This document shows positions 9,609-18,121 of a stretch of 64,000 nucleotides of DNA, piece after piece. The stretch is from the NCBI GenBank assembly GCA_002110465.1, contig NEED01000022.1:51302-115301 (forward strand). The letters run 5' to 3'. A program made the position numbers and the translations under genes. The DNA is from an unicellular cyanobacterium SU2 (GTDB taxonomy: Bacteria > Cyanobacteriota > Cyanobacteriia > Cyanobacteriales > Microcystaceae). Numbering within the stretch: position 1 is the first letter of the stretch; the number at the start of each line of letters is the position of its first letter. The notes beneath the pieces are model-generated. The model worked only from the letters and a program-made list of their open reading frames with translations, was not told where the DNA came from and did not search any database.

Positions 9609-9630
9609 CGCCTAGGGTTTTCCCCAGGCG
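9609..9630 (-). terminator. Strong hairpin terminator of the RTX fragment
   Basis: CGCCTAGGG-TTTT-CCCCAGGCG gives a stem of about nine positions with one mismatch. Read on the minus strand it is followed by TTTATTTG, and it sits about 33 bases after the stop of the RTX frame. This is a good Rho-independent terminator for that gene. Confidence 0.7.
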
Positions 9631-9662
9631 ACTAGCTCTTGAATTTAATTGGTAACAGTCAA

Positions 9663-10292
9663 CTATGCAAAGACTACAATATTTTGATGAGTCATTACTA
9701 AACCTGTATCTAAAGTAGCAATTTGGGTTGCTGTTGTACCTCCGTTGCCATCGATATCAAATAAGAAATTACCGTTAGCATCGTTGTAAATAAATCGATG
9801 ATTGGCAGTCGTTGCTTGTGTTCCCAGAACAAATTGATTAGCATCGAGAGTTCCCACAGCTAAACCACCACCAAAACCAGAGCTAGATACATGAATACTA
9901 TCATTGGCTACGGAAAAACCGATAATAGTATCTATGCCTTCGGTGGGAGAATTAAAGACGAATTTATCATTTCCTGTGCCACTGTTGAGAAGATCATCTC
10001 CTAAACCACCTTCTAAAAGATCGTCTCCTTGGTGACCAAATAAGTTATCATTGCCTTGCTCTCCTAACAAAGTATCATTCCCTTCCCATCCAGCGAGTCG
10101 ATCATCGTCATTGACCCCTTCGAGTTGGTCATTACCTTCGTCGCCAAATAAAGTATCATTTCCGGCACCGCCGTAGAGAGTATCATCGCCTAAACCTCCT
10201 CTTAGAAGGTCATTGCCTCTTTCACCAAACAAGCGGTCATTGCCACTGTTTCCGTTAAGAGTATCATTGCCTAAACCTCCAATGCAATTTTC
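9663..10292 (-). pseudogene. RTX calcium-binding repeat protein, 5'-truncated
   Basis: The frame encodes hemolysin-type nonapeptides (GGLGNDTLYGGAGNDTL and others, about ten units) that bind Ca2+ as a parallel beta-roll. A C-terminal domain of a kind common in secreted cyanobacterial RTX proteins follows (DANGNFLFDIDGNGG, ending NIVVFA). The repeats continue upstream of the TTG at 10232 as far as an in-frame TGA at 10293-10295, with no ATG or ribosome site, so the piece begins in mid-repeat. It is most likely the 3' end of a larger gene whose front was lost. Normal function would be in a type I-secreted surface protein. A TTG start at 10232 giving 189 residues is possible but unlikely. Confidence 0.7.
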
Positions 10293-10347
10293 TCATTAAC
10301 AGACCTTTGACCCAAAAGATCGAGTAAGTGAGCAACAATAAACTTAA

Positions 10348-10404
10348 GTTTGTAGTAAGTCATAATAGAACTTATCCCATTGGGCTAAAGCCCCGACTAC
10401 AAAC
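10348..10404. repeat. Dispersed hairpin repeat, copy C
   Basis: It starts GTTTGTAGTAAG, has the core GGGCTAAAGCCCC, and ends GACTACAAAC. It lies in the spacer just upstream of the Uma2 gene at 10447, so that gene's promoter must overlap or follow it. Confidence 0.7.
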
Positions 10405-10446
10405 CTTTAATTATTGAGTAAGCTCATATTCTATAGGCAAAAACTT

Positions 10447-11106
10447 ATGTCAATAACCCGTCAACAATTAGCCGAATTGATGCCAGATGCCACTCAAGTT
10501 GAAAGTGATGAACCCGAGATGGAAAGTAGTTTACATTATGTTCAATTAGCTTTATTAGTTTCCTGTTTAGAATGGCTCTGGCGTGAAAGAGATGATTTTT
10601 TTATTGGAGCTAATCTCACCATTTATTTTAATCGCCAACAACTCAAAACGAGAGACTTTAGGGGGCCTGATTTTTTCTTGGTTAAACAAACCCAAAAGCG
10701 TCCGCGCAAATCCTGGGTAACCTGGGAAGAAGAAGGAAAGTATCCCGATTTAATCATTGAATTACTCTCAGAATCAACCGCAGAAATTGATAAAACCCTC
10801 AAAAAAGAGTTGTATCAAAATCGCTTTCGGACTCCAGAATATTTTTGGTTTTCTCCAGAGACATTAGAGTTAGCGGGATTTAGGTTAACTCAAGGAAAAT
10901 ATGAAAAAATCACCTCTAATGAATCGCGTTGGGTGTGGAGTGAAACTTTAGAATTATATTTAGGGATATACCAAGAAAAGCTGCGATATTTCACCGTAGA
11001 AGGTCAACTGGTTCCCACTCCAGAAGAAGAAGCATTGCAACAGCAACAACGTGCTGAACAATTGGCTGCACAATTAAGAGCCTTGGGAATAGAACCAGAG
11101 GTTTGA
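10447..11106 (+). CDS. Uma2 family endonuclease-like protein (DUF820)
   Basis: A 219-residue protein of the Uma2/DUF820 group, which has a PD-(D/E)XK nuclease fold and is greatly expanded in cyanobacteria. Seen are GANLTIYFNRQQ, the RGPDFFLV strand with its acidic residue, PDLIIELLSEST (the usual E-L-S core), and KKELYQNRFRTPEYFWF. A Gln-rich coiled-coil tail (EEEALQQQQRAEQLAAQLRAL) is typical. ATG 10447 is preferred over a TTG at 10414, because the residues before it are not family-like. Substrate and biological role are not established for this family. It stands alone. Confidence 0.85.
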   Translation: MSITRQQLAELMPDATQVESDEPEMESSLHYVQLALLVSCLEWLWRERDDFFIGANLTIYFNRQQLKTRDFRGPDFFLVKQTQKRPRKSWVTWEEEGKYPDLIIELLSESTAEIDKTLKKELYQNRFRTPEYFWFSPETLELAGFRLTQGKYEKITSNESRWVWSETLELYLGIYQEKLRYFTVEGQLVPTPEEEALQQQQRAEQLAAQLRALGIEPEV

Positions 11107-11126
11107 ATTAATTAAAAAAATAAAAA

Positions 11127-11155
11127 GTTCGTAGTTGGGGCTTTAGCCCTTACGC
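11127..11155. repeat. Dispersed hairpin repeat, partial copy D
   Basis: GTTCGTAGTTGGGGCTTTAGCCCTTACG contains the core GGGCTTTAGCCC hairpin of the repeat family, but only one arm region. It lies 20 bases after the Uma2 stop and could work as a terminator, though no T-run follows. Confidence 0.5.
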
Positions 11156-11285
11156 CTTAGTCAATCAGTTCAACATGAGCATTTATGGATGAGAGAATTT
11201 TGCTATCTTTAATAGACTATAGGCAAACAATAGCCTCAATTAATAGTAAATATTTGTAAATCCTTCTCAGTCCCTCATCTAGACT

Positions 11286-12965
11286 ATGATTCCTGATACT
11301 CTCCCCATTAATTTATCTCCCAAAAGCCTCTCTACAATACGCCCAATTGCTGCATCAGAGCTTCATGGAATCACATTTCAGGGGAATATCTTAATCGCAA
11401 TCGATACTCGCAATGGTTATTTATTAGAAATTGATCCAATTACCCAAAATACTAAAATTCTCAACCCCCATCACTGGGAAGATTTTATTGGAGTGACAGG
11501 GATAGCGATCACTAATGATACCCTCTGGTTTACTTCAGGACGGAGTGTTTATCATTGTTCGTTGAGCAAAGGAGACTTTGTCCCTGAATTGTTTACTCGG
11601 TTAGACTATTCAGCTAACGGGATCGCTGTTTGGAAGTCCACAGTTTATGTTTCTGTGCCAAAAATCGGATATATTTTAGTCTTTAAAGGAGAAACTAAGG
11701 AGGAGATTACCCGTTTATATGCCCCTGGTATTGGCAACGAAAACTTAACAGTTAGAGGGGAAGAGTTATGGGTTACCGATAGTCTTGAACAGACGGTGTA
11801 TTGTCTTGATCGCGCCACAGGTGACATCATTTTCAGTCTGTTGACTCCCTTTGAAAACCCTACAGGTTTAGCCTTTCACCACAACCAAGAGACAGGAGAA
11901 GACACCTTATACGTAGCCTACGTCAATCATGAACCCTATATTCGTGATAATCCTAACGCAGACCCCAACCACGAACTTCTCTATCGCAACCAAACCTTTA
12001 TTCATCCCCTGTATTTTTACCACGATCAAGAAAATCACTACGCGCTATCGAATGGCTATTTGGTAGAAATGTCCTATATAGAGGAATTAGCCCCCCTCGA
12101 TCCCATTGAATTAACTAATTTAGAATGGCGAATTGCTCTGCCGGCCCAAACCCATCGCCAAAAAGTCAGAAAGGTTGAAGCCATTGGTCTCCCGTTTACA
12201 GAAGTAATCGAAAATGGTCAACGAGTGGCAGTATTTAAGTTTGATACCCTAACTGAACAAACCCGTTGTATTTTTGGTTGGAAAGCTGTATTAGAAGTAT
12301 TTAGTATTAAGTATCGTCTCACCCCCCGAAACTGTGAGAATATACCAGAACTTCCCGCAGAGTATGGCGATCGCTATCTTATTGATGACGACAATTTGGC
12401 CATGGATACTGATATTATCAAAAGGGCGGCAGCTGAGGCTGTGGAACGGGAAACTAATCTCCTGCGAAAAGTTTACAGTATCCGCAATTATGTCTATGAT
12501 CGTCTCTCCTATGGCATTAAACCCCATATTGATACCCCTGACATTGCCCTAAGACGAGGGGTGGGTTCGTGCGGTGAATATGTAGGGGTGCTACTGGCAT
12601 TATTCAGACTCAATGGGATTGCTTGTCGTACGGTGGGACGTTATAAATGTCCTGCTTCTCCTCTAACGGAAAATCTTCCCTTATCCCCCGATTATAATCA
12701 CGTTTGGCTAGAGTTTTATATTCCTAGTATTGGTTGGTTGCCGATGGAGTCTAACCCTGATGATATTAATGAGGGAGGTCCTTATCCCACACGATTTTTT
12801 ATGGGACTGTCTTGGTATCATGCAGAGATGGCGAAAGATACTCCCTTTGAACAGCTAATTAGTAATGGCGTTCCCCTAAATAAACAACAGGTTTCTATCG
12901 GAAATTTAGCTATTAATCATGTTCAATTCGTAATTCTAGATGAGTTAAATCCAGCCAACGGATGA
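11286..12965 (+). CDS. Beta-propeller plus transglutaminase-like protein
   Basis: A 559-residue protein. Residues about 20-260 show recurring propeller-like motifs (GVTGIAITNDTLWFT, SANGIAVWKSTVYV, NENLTVRGEELWVTD, NPTGLAFHH), suggesting an NHL/SMP30-like sensor or binding domain. Residues about 260-380 form a linker. The C-terminal part is a transglutaminase-like (papain-fold) domain with the triad visible: Cys about 429 in GVGSCGEYVGVL, His about 472 in YNHVWLEFY, Asp in MESNPDD near 492. Such domains act as proteases, amidases or transferases. No signal peptide is seen, so it is probably cytoplasmic. Its substrate cannot be inferred. The next sequence downstream is IS debris. Confidence 0.8.
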   Translation: MIPDTLPINLSPKSLSTIRPIAASELHGITFQGNILIAIDTRNGYLLEIDPITQNTKILNPHHWEDFIGVTGIAITNDTLWFTSGRSVYHCSLSKGDFVPELFTRLDYSANGIAVWKSTVYVSVPKIGYILVFKGETKEEITRLYAPGIGNENLTVRGEELWVTDSLEQTVYCLDRATGDIIFSLLTPFENPTGLAFHHNQETGEDTLYVAYVNHEPYIRDNPNADPNHELLYRNQTFIHPLYFYHDQENHYALSNGYLVEMSYIEELAPLDPIELTNLEWRIALPAQTHRQKVRKVEAIGLPFTEVIENGQRVAVFKFDTLTEQTRCIFGWKAVLEVFSIKYRLTPRNCENIPELPAEYGDRYLIDDDNLAMDTDIIKRAAAEAVERETNLLRKVYSIRNYVYDRLSYGIKPHIDTPDIALRRGVGSCGEYVGVLLALFRLNGIACRTVGRYKCPASPLTENLPLSPDYNHVWLEFYIPSIGWLPMESNPDDINEGGPYPTRFFMGLSWYHAEMAKDTPFEQLISNGVPLNKQQVSIGNLAINHVQFVILDELNPANG

Positions 12966-13021
12966 AGAACAGTTCTCCTGCTTCCTGCCCCGGAGCCTCC
13001 TGCCTTCCGAGGCAGAAGCCT
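12966..13021. repeat. Low-complexity CCTGCCTC/CGGAGCC repeat patch
   Basis: CTGCTTCCTGCCCCGGAGCC is followed by CCTGCCTTCCGAGGCAGAAGC. Similar Pu/Py-biased patches built of CTGC, CCTC and CTCCGAAGC units recur inside hypF (14393-14466) and at about 40893-40935. This patch joins the transglutaminase 3' end to the IS remnant. Confidence 0.5.
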
Positions 13022-13137
13022 CGGTCAATATCTATTACTTCGTTAATTATTTCTTCGATACCAATATCATCAATAATTCCGGCGACTAATCCTAAGTGAT
13101 TAATAGTTTCAATTGATATTTCCGAGGTAGATAACAT
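13022..13137 (-). pseudogene. DUF4277 (IS1634-like) transposase, N-terminal fragment
   Basis: From the ATG at 13137, about 38 codons read as the N-terminal DUF4277 domain of an IS4-superfamily transposase (ETINHLGLVAGIIDDIGIEEIINE). The frame then passes into the low-complexity patch and a few codons of antisense of the transglutaminase gene, so the rest of the transposase is deleted. The same transposase start is seen at 63994 at the right edge of the window. Confidence 0.75.
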
Positions 13138-13332
13138 TAGAAATGAGTCTAAACAAGTTACTTTAATTATCTCTTTTTAACCCTTAATTGTCTACAATCA
13201 CTTCTTATTTTTTAATTAACTCAACTTGATATTATGTTTTCTTTTAGTAGTACATATGTTTGCACAAATATTTTTAACGATGAAGTGACAAGCCATAATT
13301 TTTTATGCCACAAAAGATGTGCGGAATGTGGG
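13022..13332 (-). mobile_element. 5' remnant of a DUF4277-type insertion sequence
   Basis: The outer end reads AACCCACATTCCGCACATC on the minus strand. About 190 bases of leader (with ACAAACATATGTACTA and GAAGTGATTGTAGACAATT) come before the transposase start. The same arrangement, in opposite orientation and somewhat diverged, starts at about 63797. The distal end is missing. It begins about 9 bases after the hypF stop. Confidence 0.75.
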
Positions 13333-13341
13333 TTTTATTTA

Positions 13342-15648
13342 TCATTTTCTTAAGCCAGCTATAATCTGTCCTAACGCAATTCCACCATCGTTCGGAGGAA
13401 CTTTTTGATGCCAAATTGGAATGAATTTTTCTTGAGTTAAACGCTTAATTGTTCGTTCGGTTAAATATTTATTTTGAAAACATCCCCCTGTTAAAATCAC
13501 TTGTTTTTCTCGGAGTTTTGAGGCAATTTTAATGATTATTTCAACTAATGTATTATGAAATTTGGCAGCAATCTCCTCGACAGTAAGATTCAAAAAAACA
13601 TCATCTAGAATCCCTTTTATCATTAATTTCCAATCAATAACTAAGGGGAAAGTTGTTCCTAATATTTGATAAAAATAAACTCGGTTATTTGGATTTTCTT
13701 GAATAGAATATTCTAGAGCGATCGCTCCTTGTCCTTCAAAACTGGTGTGTTGACAAACCCCTAAAATAGAAGCTACCCCATCAAATAATCGCCCCACACT
13801 TGAAGTTAATGGGGCATTCAAATTACGGGATAACATTTGTTGAATTAATTTCAATTCTTGAGTAGAAAAACCTTCAAATAACGGTAAGCTTTCTAAGCCA
13901 TCAAACGATCCAAAAACTTCATAAAGTATGCCTAACGCAATGCGTCTCGGTTCTTTCACTGCCCGATGTCCTCCAGGTAATTTAAAAGGACGAAAATGGG
14001 CAACTCGTTGATAACTATTATCGGTAATTAACAAAAATTCTCCCCCCCAAATTGTGCCATCATCTCCATAGCCTGTCCCATCCCAAGCAACTCCCAAAAC
14101 GGGTACATTAATTCCATTTTCTGCCATACAGGAGAGAACATGAGCATAATGATGTTGTACCTTAACCACTGGTAAGCCTTGGGACTGGGCAAATTGACTC
14201 GAAAGATAATCAGGATGGGCATCACAAGCAATAATCTGGGGTTCAAAGTCATAAAGTCCCTTTAAACTGTCGATTACCTGATGAAACGCCCCCAAAGCTT
14301 GAGAATTGCTTAAATCTCCAATATGTTGACTAATAAAGACTTGATCACCTCGTAAAATTGCCACCGTATTCTTTAAATGTCCACCGGTTGCCAGGAGAGA
14401 GGGAGAGGGGGGGAGAGGGGGAGAATGGTTAACTTCTGCCTCCTGCCTCCTGCTTTCTGCCTTTAAAATAATGGGAAAAGGTGCATATCCCCTAGCGCGA
14501 CGGAGGATCATTTCTCGCCCTGCCATAACACGAACCACAGAGTCATCTACAGGGCGAATAATGGGGCGGTTGTGGACTAAGAATATATCTGCAAGATGCC
14601 CTAACCTTTGTATAGCTTCCCCTTCATCAATACAGATAGGTTCATCGGAGACATTACCACTGGTGGCGACTAAAGGAATATTTAACTCACAAAGTAATAA
14701 ATGATGTAAGGGGGTGTAGGGTAAAATTATTCCCCAATAAGGATTATTTGGTGCGATAGAGTCCCATAAATTAAAATAATCAGGTTTTCGTTTAAGGAGG
14801 ACAATAGGGGCTTCAGGAGAGGTTAATAATTCTTCTTCTAGAGGACTCACCTGACAATGGGTTTTCACTAATTCCAGGGAAGGATACATCAAAGCAAAGG
14901 GTTTATGGGGACGGCCTTTGCGCTGTCGCAGTTCCATAATTGTATTAGGATTACTGGCATCAGCCATTAAATGGAATCCTCCTAACCCTTTAATTGCTAG
15001 AATTTTCCCCTCTTTTAAAGCATTAACAGCCATTTTGAGGGCTAAGTCTTGAGTGGCTAAACTGTTTCCTTGCTTATCCCAGAGGGCTAATTGAGGACCA
15101 CAATGAGGACAGGCATTCGGTTGGGCGTGAAATCTGCGATCGCGGGGGTTTTCGTATTCCTGCTGACATTCAGAACACATGACAAACCCTTTCATTGTAG
15201 TTTGAGGGCGATCGTAGGGTAAAGCTTCAATAATGGTGTAACGCGGACCACAATTAGTACAGTTTGTGAAGGGATAGCCATACCGTCGGTTTTGGGGGTC
15301 AAAAATGTCTTGTAAACAGTCGGGACATGTGGCTAAGTCGGGTAAGACAATGGCAGTTTTTTCTCCACTGACGCTGTGGCGAATGTCAAAGGTGGTGTAT
15401 CCGATACAGTCTAACCAAGTGGTTTCTATTGATTGAATGTGCGATCGCGGGGGTTTTTCTGTTTGCATCCTTGATAAAAATTCTTCTAGTATTTTTGATT
15501 CTCCTTCCACTTCAATAAATACCCCTGAAGCAGAATTATTAACCCATCCGGTAAGATTTAATTCAGTAGCCAGTCGATAAATAAAAGGACGAAATCCTAC
15601 CCCTTGAACTGCCCCACAAATAATTAATTTTAATCTTTTTTTTGTCAT
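13342..15648 (-). CDS. hypF: Carbamoyltransferase HypF (NiFe-hydrogenase maturation)
   Basis: A 768-residue HypF, which uses carbamoyl phosphate and ATP to make the carbamoyl group that becomes the CN ligands of the NiFe site. Domains in order: acylphosphatase-like (residues 1-90, GVGFRPFIYRLA), two zinc fingers (CPDCLQDIF...NCTNCG and CSECQQEYE...CPHCG), a YrdC-like domain (KPFALMYPS, ATSGNVSDEPI), and a Kae1-like domain (QHHYAHVLSCMAENG, GTGYGDDGTIWGGEF, LTGGCFQNKYL). About 22 residues (roughly 395-418, rich in Glu/Arg then Pro/Ser) are inserted between ARGYAPFPIIL and LLATGGHLKN, encoded by a low-complexity repeat. The frame stays open, so it may still work. It serves the hox hydrogenase 36 kb away; no other hyp genes are nearby. 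Confidence 0.96.
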   Translation of the reverse strand: MTKKRLKLIICGAVQGVGFRPFIYRLATELNLTGWVNNSASGVFIEVEGESKILEEFLSRMQTEKPPRSHIQSIETTWLDCIGYTTFDIRHSVSGEKTAIVLPDLATCPDCLQDIFDPQNRRYGYPFTNCTNCGPRYTIIEALPYDRPQTTMKGFVMCSECQQEYENPRDRRFHAQPNACPHCGPQLALWDKQGNSLATQDLALKMAVNALKEGKILAIKGLGGFHLMADASNPNTIMELRQRKGRPHKPFALMYPSLELVKTHCQVSPLEEELLTSPEAPIVLLKRKPDYFNLWDSIAPNNPYWGIILPYTPLHHLLLCELNIPLVATSGNVSDEPICIDEGEAIQRLGHLADIFLVHNRPIIRPVDDSVVRVMAGREMILRRARGYAPFPIILKAESRRQEAEVNHSPPLPPSPSLLATGGHLKNTVAILRGDQVFISQHIGDLSNSQALGAFHQVIDSLKGLYDFEPQIIACDAHPDYLSSQFAQSQGLPVVKVQHHYAHVLSCMAENGINVPVLGVAWDGTGYGDDGTIWGGEFLLITDNSYQRVAHFRPFKLPGGHRAVKEPRRIALGILYEVFGSFDGLESLPLFEGFSTQELKLIQQMLSRNLNAPLTSSVGRLFDGVASILGVCQHTSFEGQGAIALEYSIQENPNNRVYFYQILGTTFPLVIDWKLMIKGILDDVFLNLTVEEIAAKFHNTLVEIIIKIASKLREKQVILTGGCFQNKYLTERTIKRLTQEKFIPIWHQKVPPNDGGIALGQIIAGLRK
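14393..14466. repeat. In-frame low-complexity repeat insertion in hypF
   Basis: The stretch is GAGAGGGAGAGGGGGGAGAG-like, followed by CTGCCTCCTGCCTCCTGC on the plus strand. It is strikingly purine/pyrimidine biased compared with flanking hypF codons and resembles the patch at 12966-13021. It adds about 22 codons without breaking the frame. Confidence 0.65.
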
Positions 15649-15662
15649 CTGAATTCTAAAAA

Positions 15663-16034
15663 TTAGCGAGGAAAGTTCGGAAAAAATAATTTAACTGCTC
15701 CTGTGCCAAGAGCTAAAATAAAGCCAACGATAACCGAACGATTGATGAATTATTGGGTATCTAATCGTTTCCCAATGCCGTCTACTTTAGCATCTAGTTT
15801 TTCTATTTGTCCTGTTAAATCTGTTTCTAATTTTTCTATTTTCCCTGTTAAATCTTTTTCTAGCTTTTCTAGATCGCCTTCAAGTTTAGTTTGCTTGACT
15901 TTGATATCTATAACATCTTTTTGCAGGTTATCTAACTTACTTTCAAACTTTTCATCGATCTTGTCTAATTTGCTGTTAATTTCTTTTAATACTTCTTCTA
16001 GTGAGTAAGTAACTGTTATAGGTTTTTGACTCAT
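15663..16034 (-). pseudogene. Small coiled-coil protein with nonsense codon before its membrane tail
   Basis: From ATG 16034 the frame gives 94 residues, almost all heptad coiled coil (LEEVLKEINSKLDKIDEKFE, repeated LEKDLTGKIEKLETDLTG). It then meets TAA at 15750-15752. Reading on in the same frame gives 28 more codons: FINRSV, a hydrophobic segment IVGFILALGTGAV, then KLFFPNFPR and a stop at 15663-15665. The coiled coil plus C-terminal membrane anchor is a common small cyanobacterial protein plan, so the internal TAA looks like a recent nonsense mutation (one base from GAA). The soluble truncated form may still be made. Confidence 0.7.
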
Positions 16035-16181
16035 TTTGCTATGCTCTAATTATATATTTTTTTATATTTATCCTAGTTATTTTCTAGATAGCTAAGACAC
16101 TAAAAATTAGAGAATAAATGGGGATAAAGACCATATTGTTTAAATCTAAAATCCCCAATTACCTATCAATAATCTCTTAAC

Positions 16182-17651
16182 TTATCGTCCCCCAACAGTA
16201 ATCTTATCAACTTTTAAATGGGGTTGTCCGACGGTAACGTAAATGCTACCACTGACGGAACCACAGAACCCAGGGGCTAACCCTAAATCTTGAGAACACA
16301 TGGAAATTTGGGTCATGATATCTTTGGCAGTTCCAATTAAGGTTGCACCTTTGAGAGGTTTAGTTACTTTGCCGTTTTCAATCATATAAGCTTCAGAAAC
16401 TGAAAAGTTAAACTCACCTGTTGCGCCAACACTTCCTCCTCCCATTTGCTTACAATAAATTCCTTTATCTACCGAAGCAAATAAGTCATCAATGGAATGA
16501 TCACCAGGGGCAATATAAGTATTCCGCATCCGTGACGCTGCTGCATAGGCATAACTTTGACGGCGACCACTTCCTGTGCGAGGATGGCCAGTACGAACTG
16601 ATCCGGTGCGATCAGCTAAAAAGTTTTTCAAAATGCCATTTTCAATCAAAAGGGTGCGTTGGGTAGGCATTCCTTCATCGTCCATATCGAGGGTTCCAAA
16701 TTCTTGATCGGATAACCCTTCATCCCAAGCAGTTAAGCTTTCATGTGCAATCTTTTCACCCTTTTTATCGAGGAATGGAGTCGTTTTATGTTCAATTTGC
16801 GTCGTTTCTAACAAATGTCCGCAAGCTTCATGGAAAATAACCCCACCAAACTGATTGGCCATAATGATAGGATAATTGCCTGATTCTACATAGTCTGCAT
16901 ACAGCATTTTACCCGCAGACTCCGCAACCCCTTCGGCGGCGGTTTCATAGTCCCATCCTCGTAGAAAATTAGGATCGCTAGTATCGCCAAACCGTTTACC
17001 AATGGAGGCCCGATGTTCCCCATCAGCGCATAATAAAGAATAACCGACTGATTGCGTCAAACGAATATCTCTAGCGAAAACCCCATCACTCGCGGCAACT
17101 AACACTTCTTGCCAGTCACGGAAATACATGGCGCGACGAGATTGGACATGATTGGCTTTTTGTCCTAATTTTGCATTGGCTGACAGGAGAATATCCCCCA
17201 TTTCTGCCATGGAACTACAGTTACCTAACCAAGGTTCCTTATCTTTGACTGTAGCGTAGTCCCGCATCATTTCTAGGTTAATTTCAGGGATATAGGCATT
17301 AGGGGAAGGAAGGGTTAACCCTAAGATAGATAATGCTTTCTCTAAGGCAGCTTTTAGCCCCGTGAAGGAGACATCATTGGTGCTGACATAGCAGTCTGCT
17401 TTCCCCCGAAATACGCGGATACCAGCCCCTGTAGAGAGGCGAGGGGATAGACTGGTGATGGTGTCTTGTTCGGCTAAACAACTAATATAGTTCACCCGTT
17501 CGAGGAAAAATTCGATAAAGTCTGCCCCGGCTGCCCGTCCTAACCCTAGTAAGGTGGATAAGGGAGCTTGCCAACTCTGGTCAAAGCGATCGCGGTTAGA
17601 ATGATAAGTTAAGTCGGGGAGTTCTTTGGATATTAATAATGTTGGTGCCAT
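16182..17651 (-). CDS. tldD: TldD/PmbA family metalloprotease TldD
   Basis: A 489-residue member of the TldD family, zinc metalloproteases that act in heteromeric TldD/TldE complexes on peptides. The metal-binding HEACGH (in [16 protein letters not shown], about residue 273) marks it as the catalytic TldD rather than the TldE partner. [23 protein letters not shown] and the C-terminal [23 protein letters not shown] region also fit. The ATG at 17651 has GGAATA upstream. The partner gene is not adjacent. Full-length with no oddities. Confidence 0.93.
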   Translation of the reverse strand: MAPTLLISKELPDLTYHSNRDRFDQSWQAPLSTLLGLGRAAGADFIEFFLERVNYISCLAEQDTITSLSPRLSTGAGIRVFRGKADCYVSTNDVSFTGLKAALEKALSILGLTLPSPNAYIPEINLEMMRDYATVKDKEPWLGNCSSMAEMGDILLSANAKLGQKANHVQSRRAMYFRDWQEVLVAASDGVFARDIRLTQSVGYSLLCADGEHRASIGKRFGDTSDPNFLRGWDYETAAEGVAESAGKMLYADYVESGNYPIIMANQFGGVIFHEACGHLLETTQIEHKTTPFLDKKGEKIAHESLTAWDEGLSDQEFGTLDMDDEGMPTQRTLLIENGILKNFLADRTGSVRTGHPRTGSGRRQSYAYAAASRMRNTYIAPGDHSIDDLFASVDKGIYCKQMGGGSVGATGEFNFSVSEAYMIENGKVTKPLKGATLIGTAKDIMTQISMCSQDLGLAPGFCGSVSGSIYVTVGQPHLKVDKITVGGR

Positions 17652-17763
17652 AAATTGTATTCCTGTTTAAGCTGCGTCTCGACGGTGAACTAACAACTGT
17701 TATATCTATTTAGTTTAACTTATCTGAAGTTTTGAGGAATAAGGAGAGAAGGAAAAAGCAATT

Positions 17764-17985
17764 ATGAATCAGCCTAATGAAGCAACTATTCTTAATATTA
17801 AACATCGTCCTTCAGAAGATGTATCTATTTCAATTCCGAAAGATACAATAGAATCTTTGAAAAAGATAGCTAACAATCAAGATATGTCTTGAGAAGCTTT
17901 ATTAAAATTCTACATTGGACAAGGATTACGTCAAGATTTAAGTCAATTATCTTCTGATTCAAACCCTAAAATTCATCATCATTGA
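17764..17985 (+). pseudogene. Ribbon-helix-helix antitoxin-like gene with in-frame TGA
   Basis: The ATG at 17764 is followed by 42 codons (VSISIPKDTIESLKKIANNQDMS), a TGA at 17890-17892, and 30 more codons (EALLKFYIGQGLRQDLSQL) to a TGA at 17983-17985. Both halves together resemble small cyanobacterial antitoxin-like proteins that carry a CopG/RHH-like N-terminus and the EALLKFYIGQGLRQD segment. One base change (TGA from, for example, CGA or TGG) explains the break. A ribosome-site-like AAGGAGAGAAGGA lies upstream. No toxin partner is evident directly next to it. Confidence 0.65.
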
Positions 17986-18121
17986 AACAGATTGAATTAC
18001 TAACTGCATTCTAAGGAGCGATCGCAAAACTACTTTATAGGAGATAACATAATCCGAATAAGCGAAGTCAATTATGATAAAATAAGTCAATTAATCACGT
18101 AATTAAACTGATTCGCTCACA

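Noticed and set aside
12291..12552. Opposed short frames within the transglutaminase gene
   Set aside because: Shadows of a gene with an intact catalytic triad.
15703..16008. Plus-strand frame rich in Ser/Phe
   Set aside because: Antisense of the coiled-coil gene, whose heptads give regular codons on both strands.
17764..17985. In-phase TGA considered as selenocysteine or recoding
   Set aside because: No downstream stem structure or selenocysteine machinery is visible, and the family has no Cys there.
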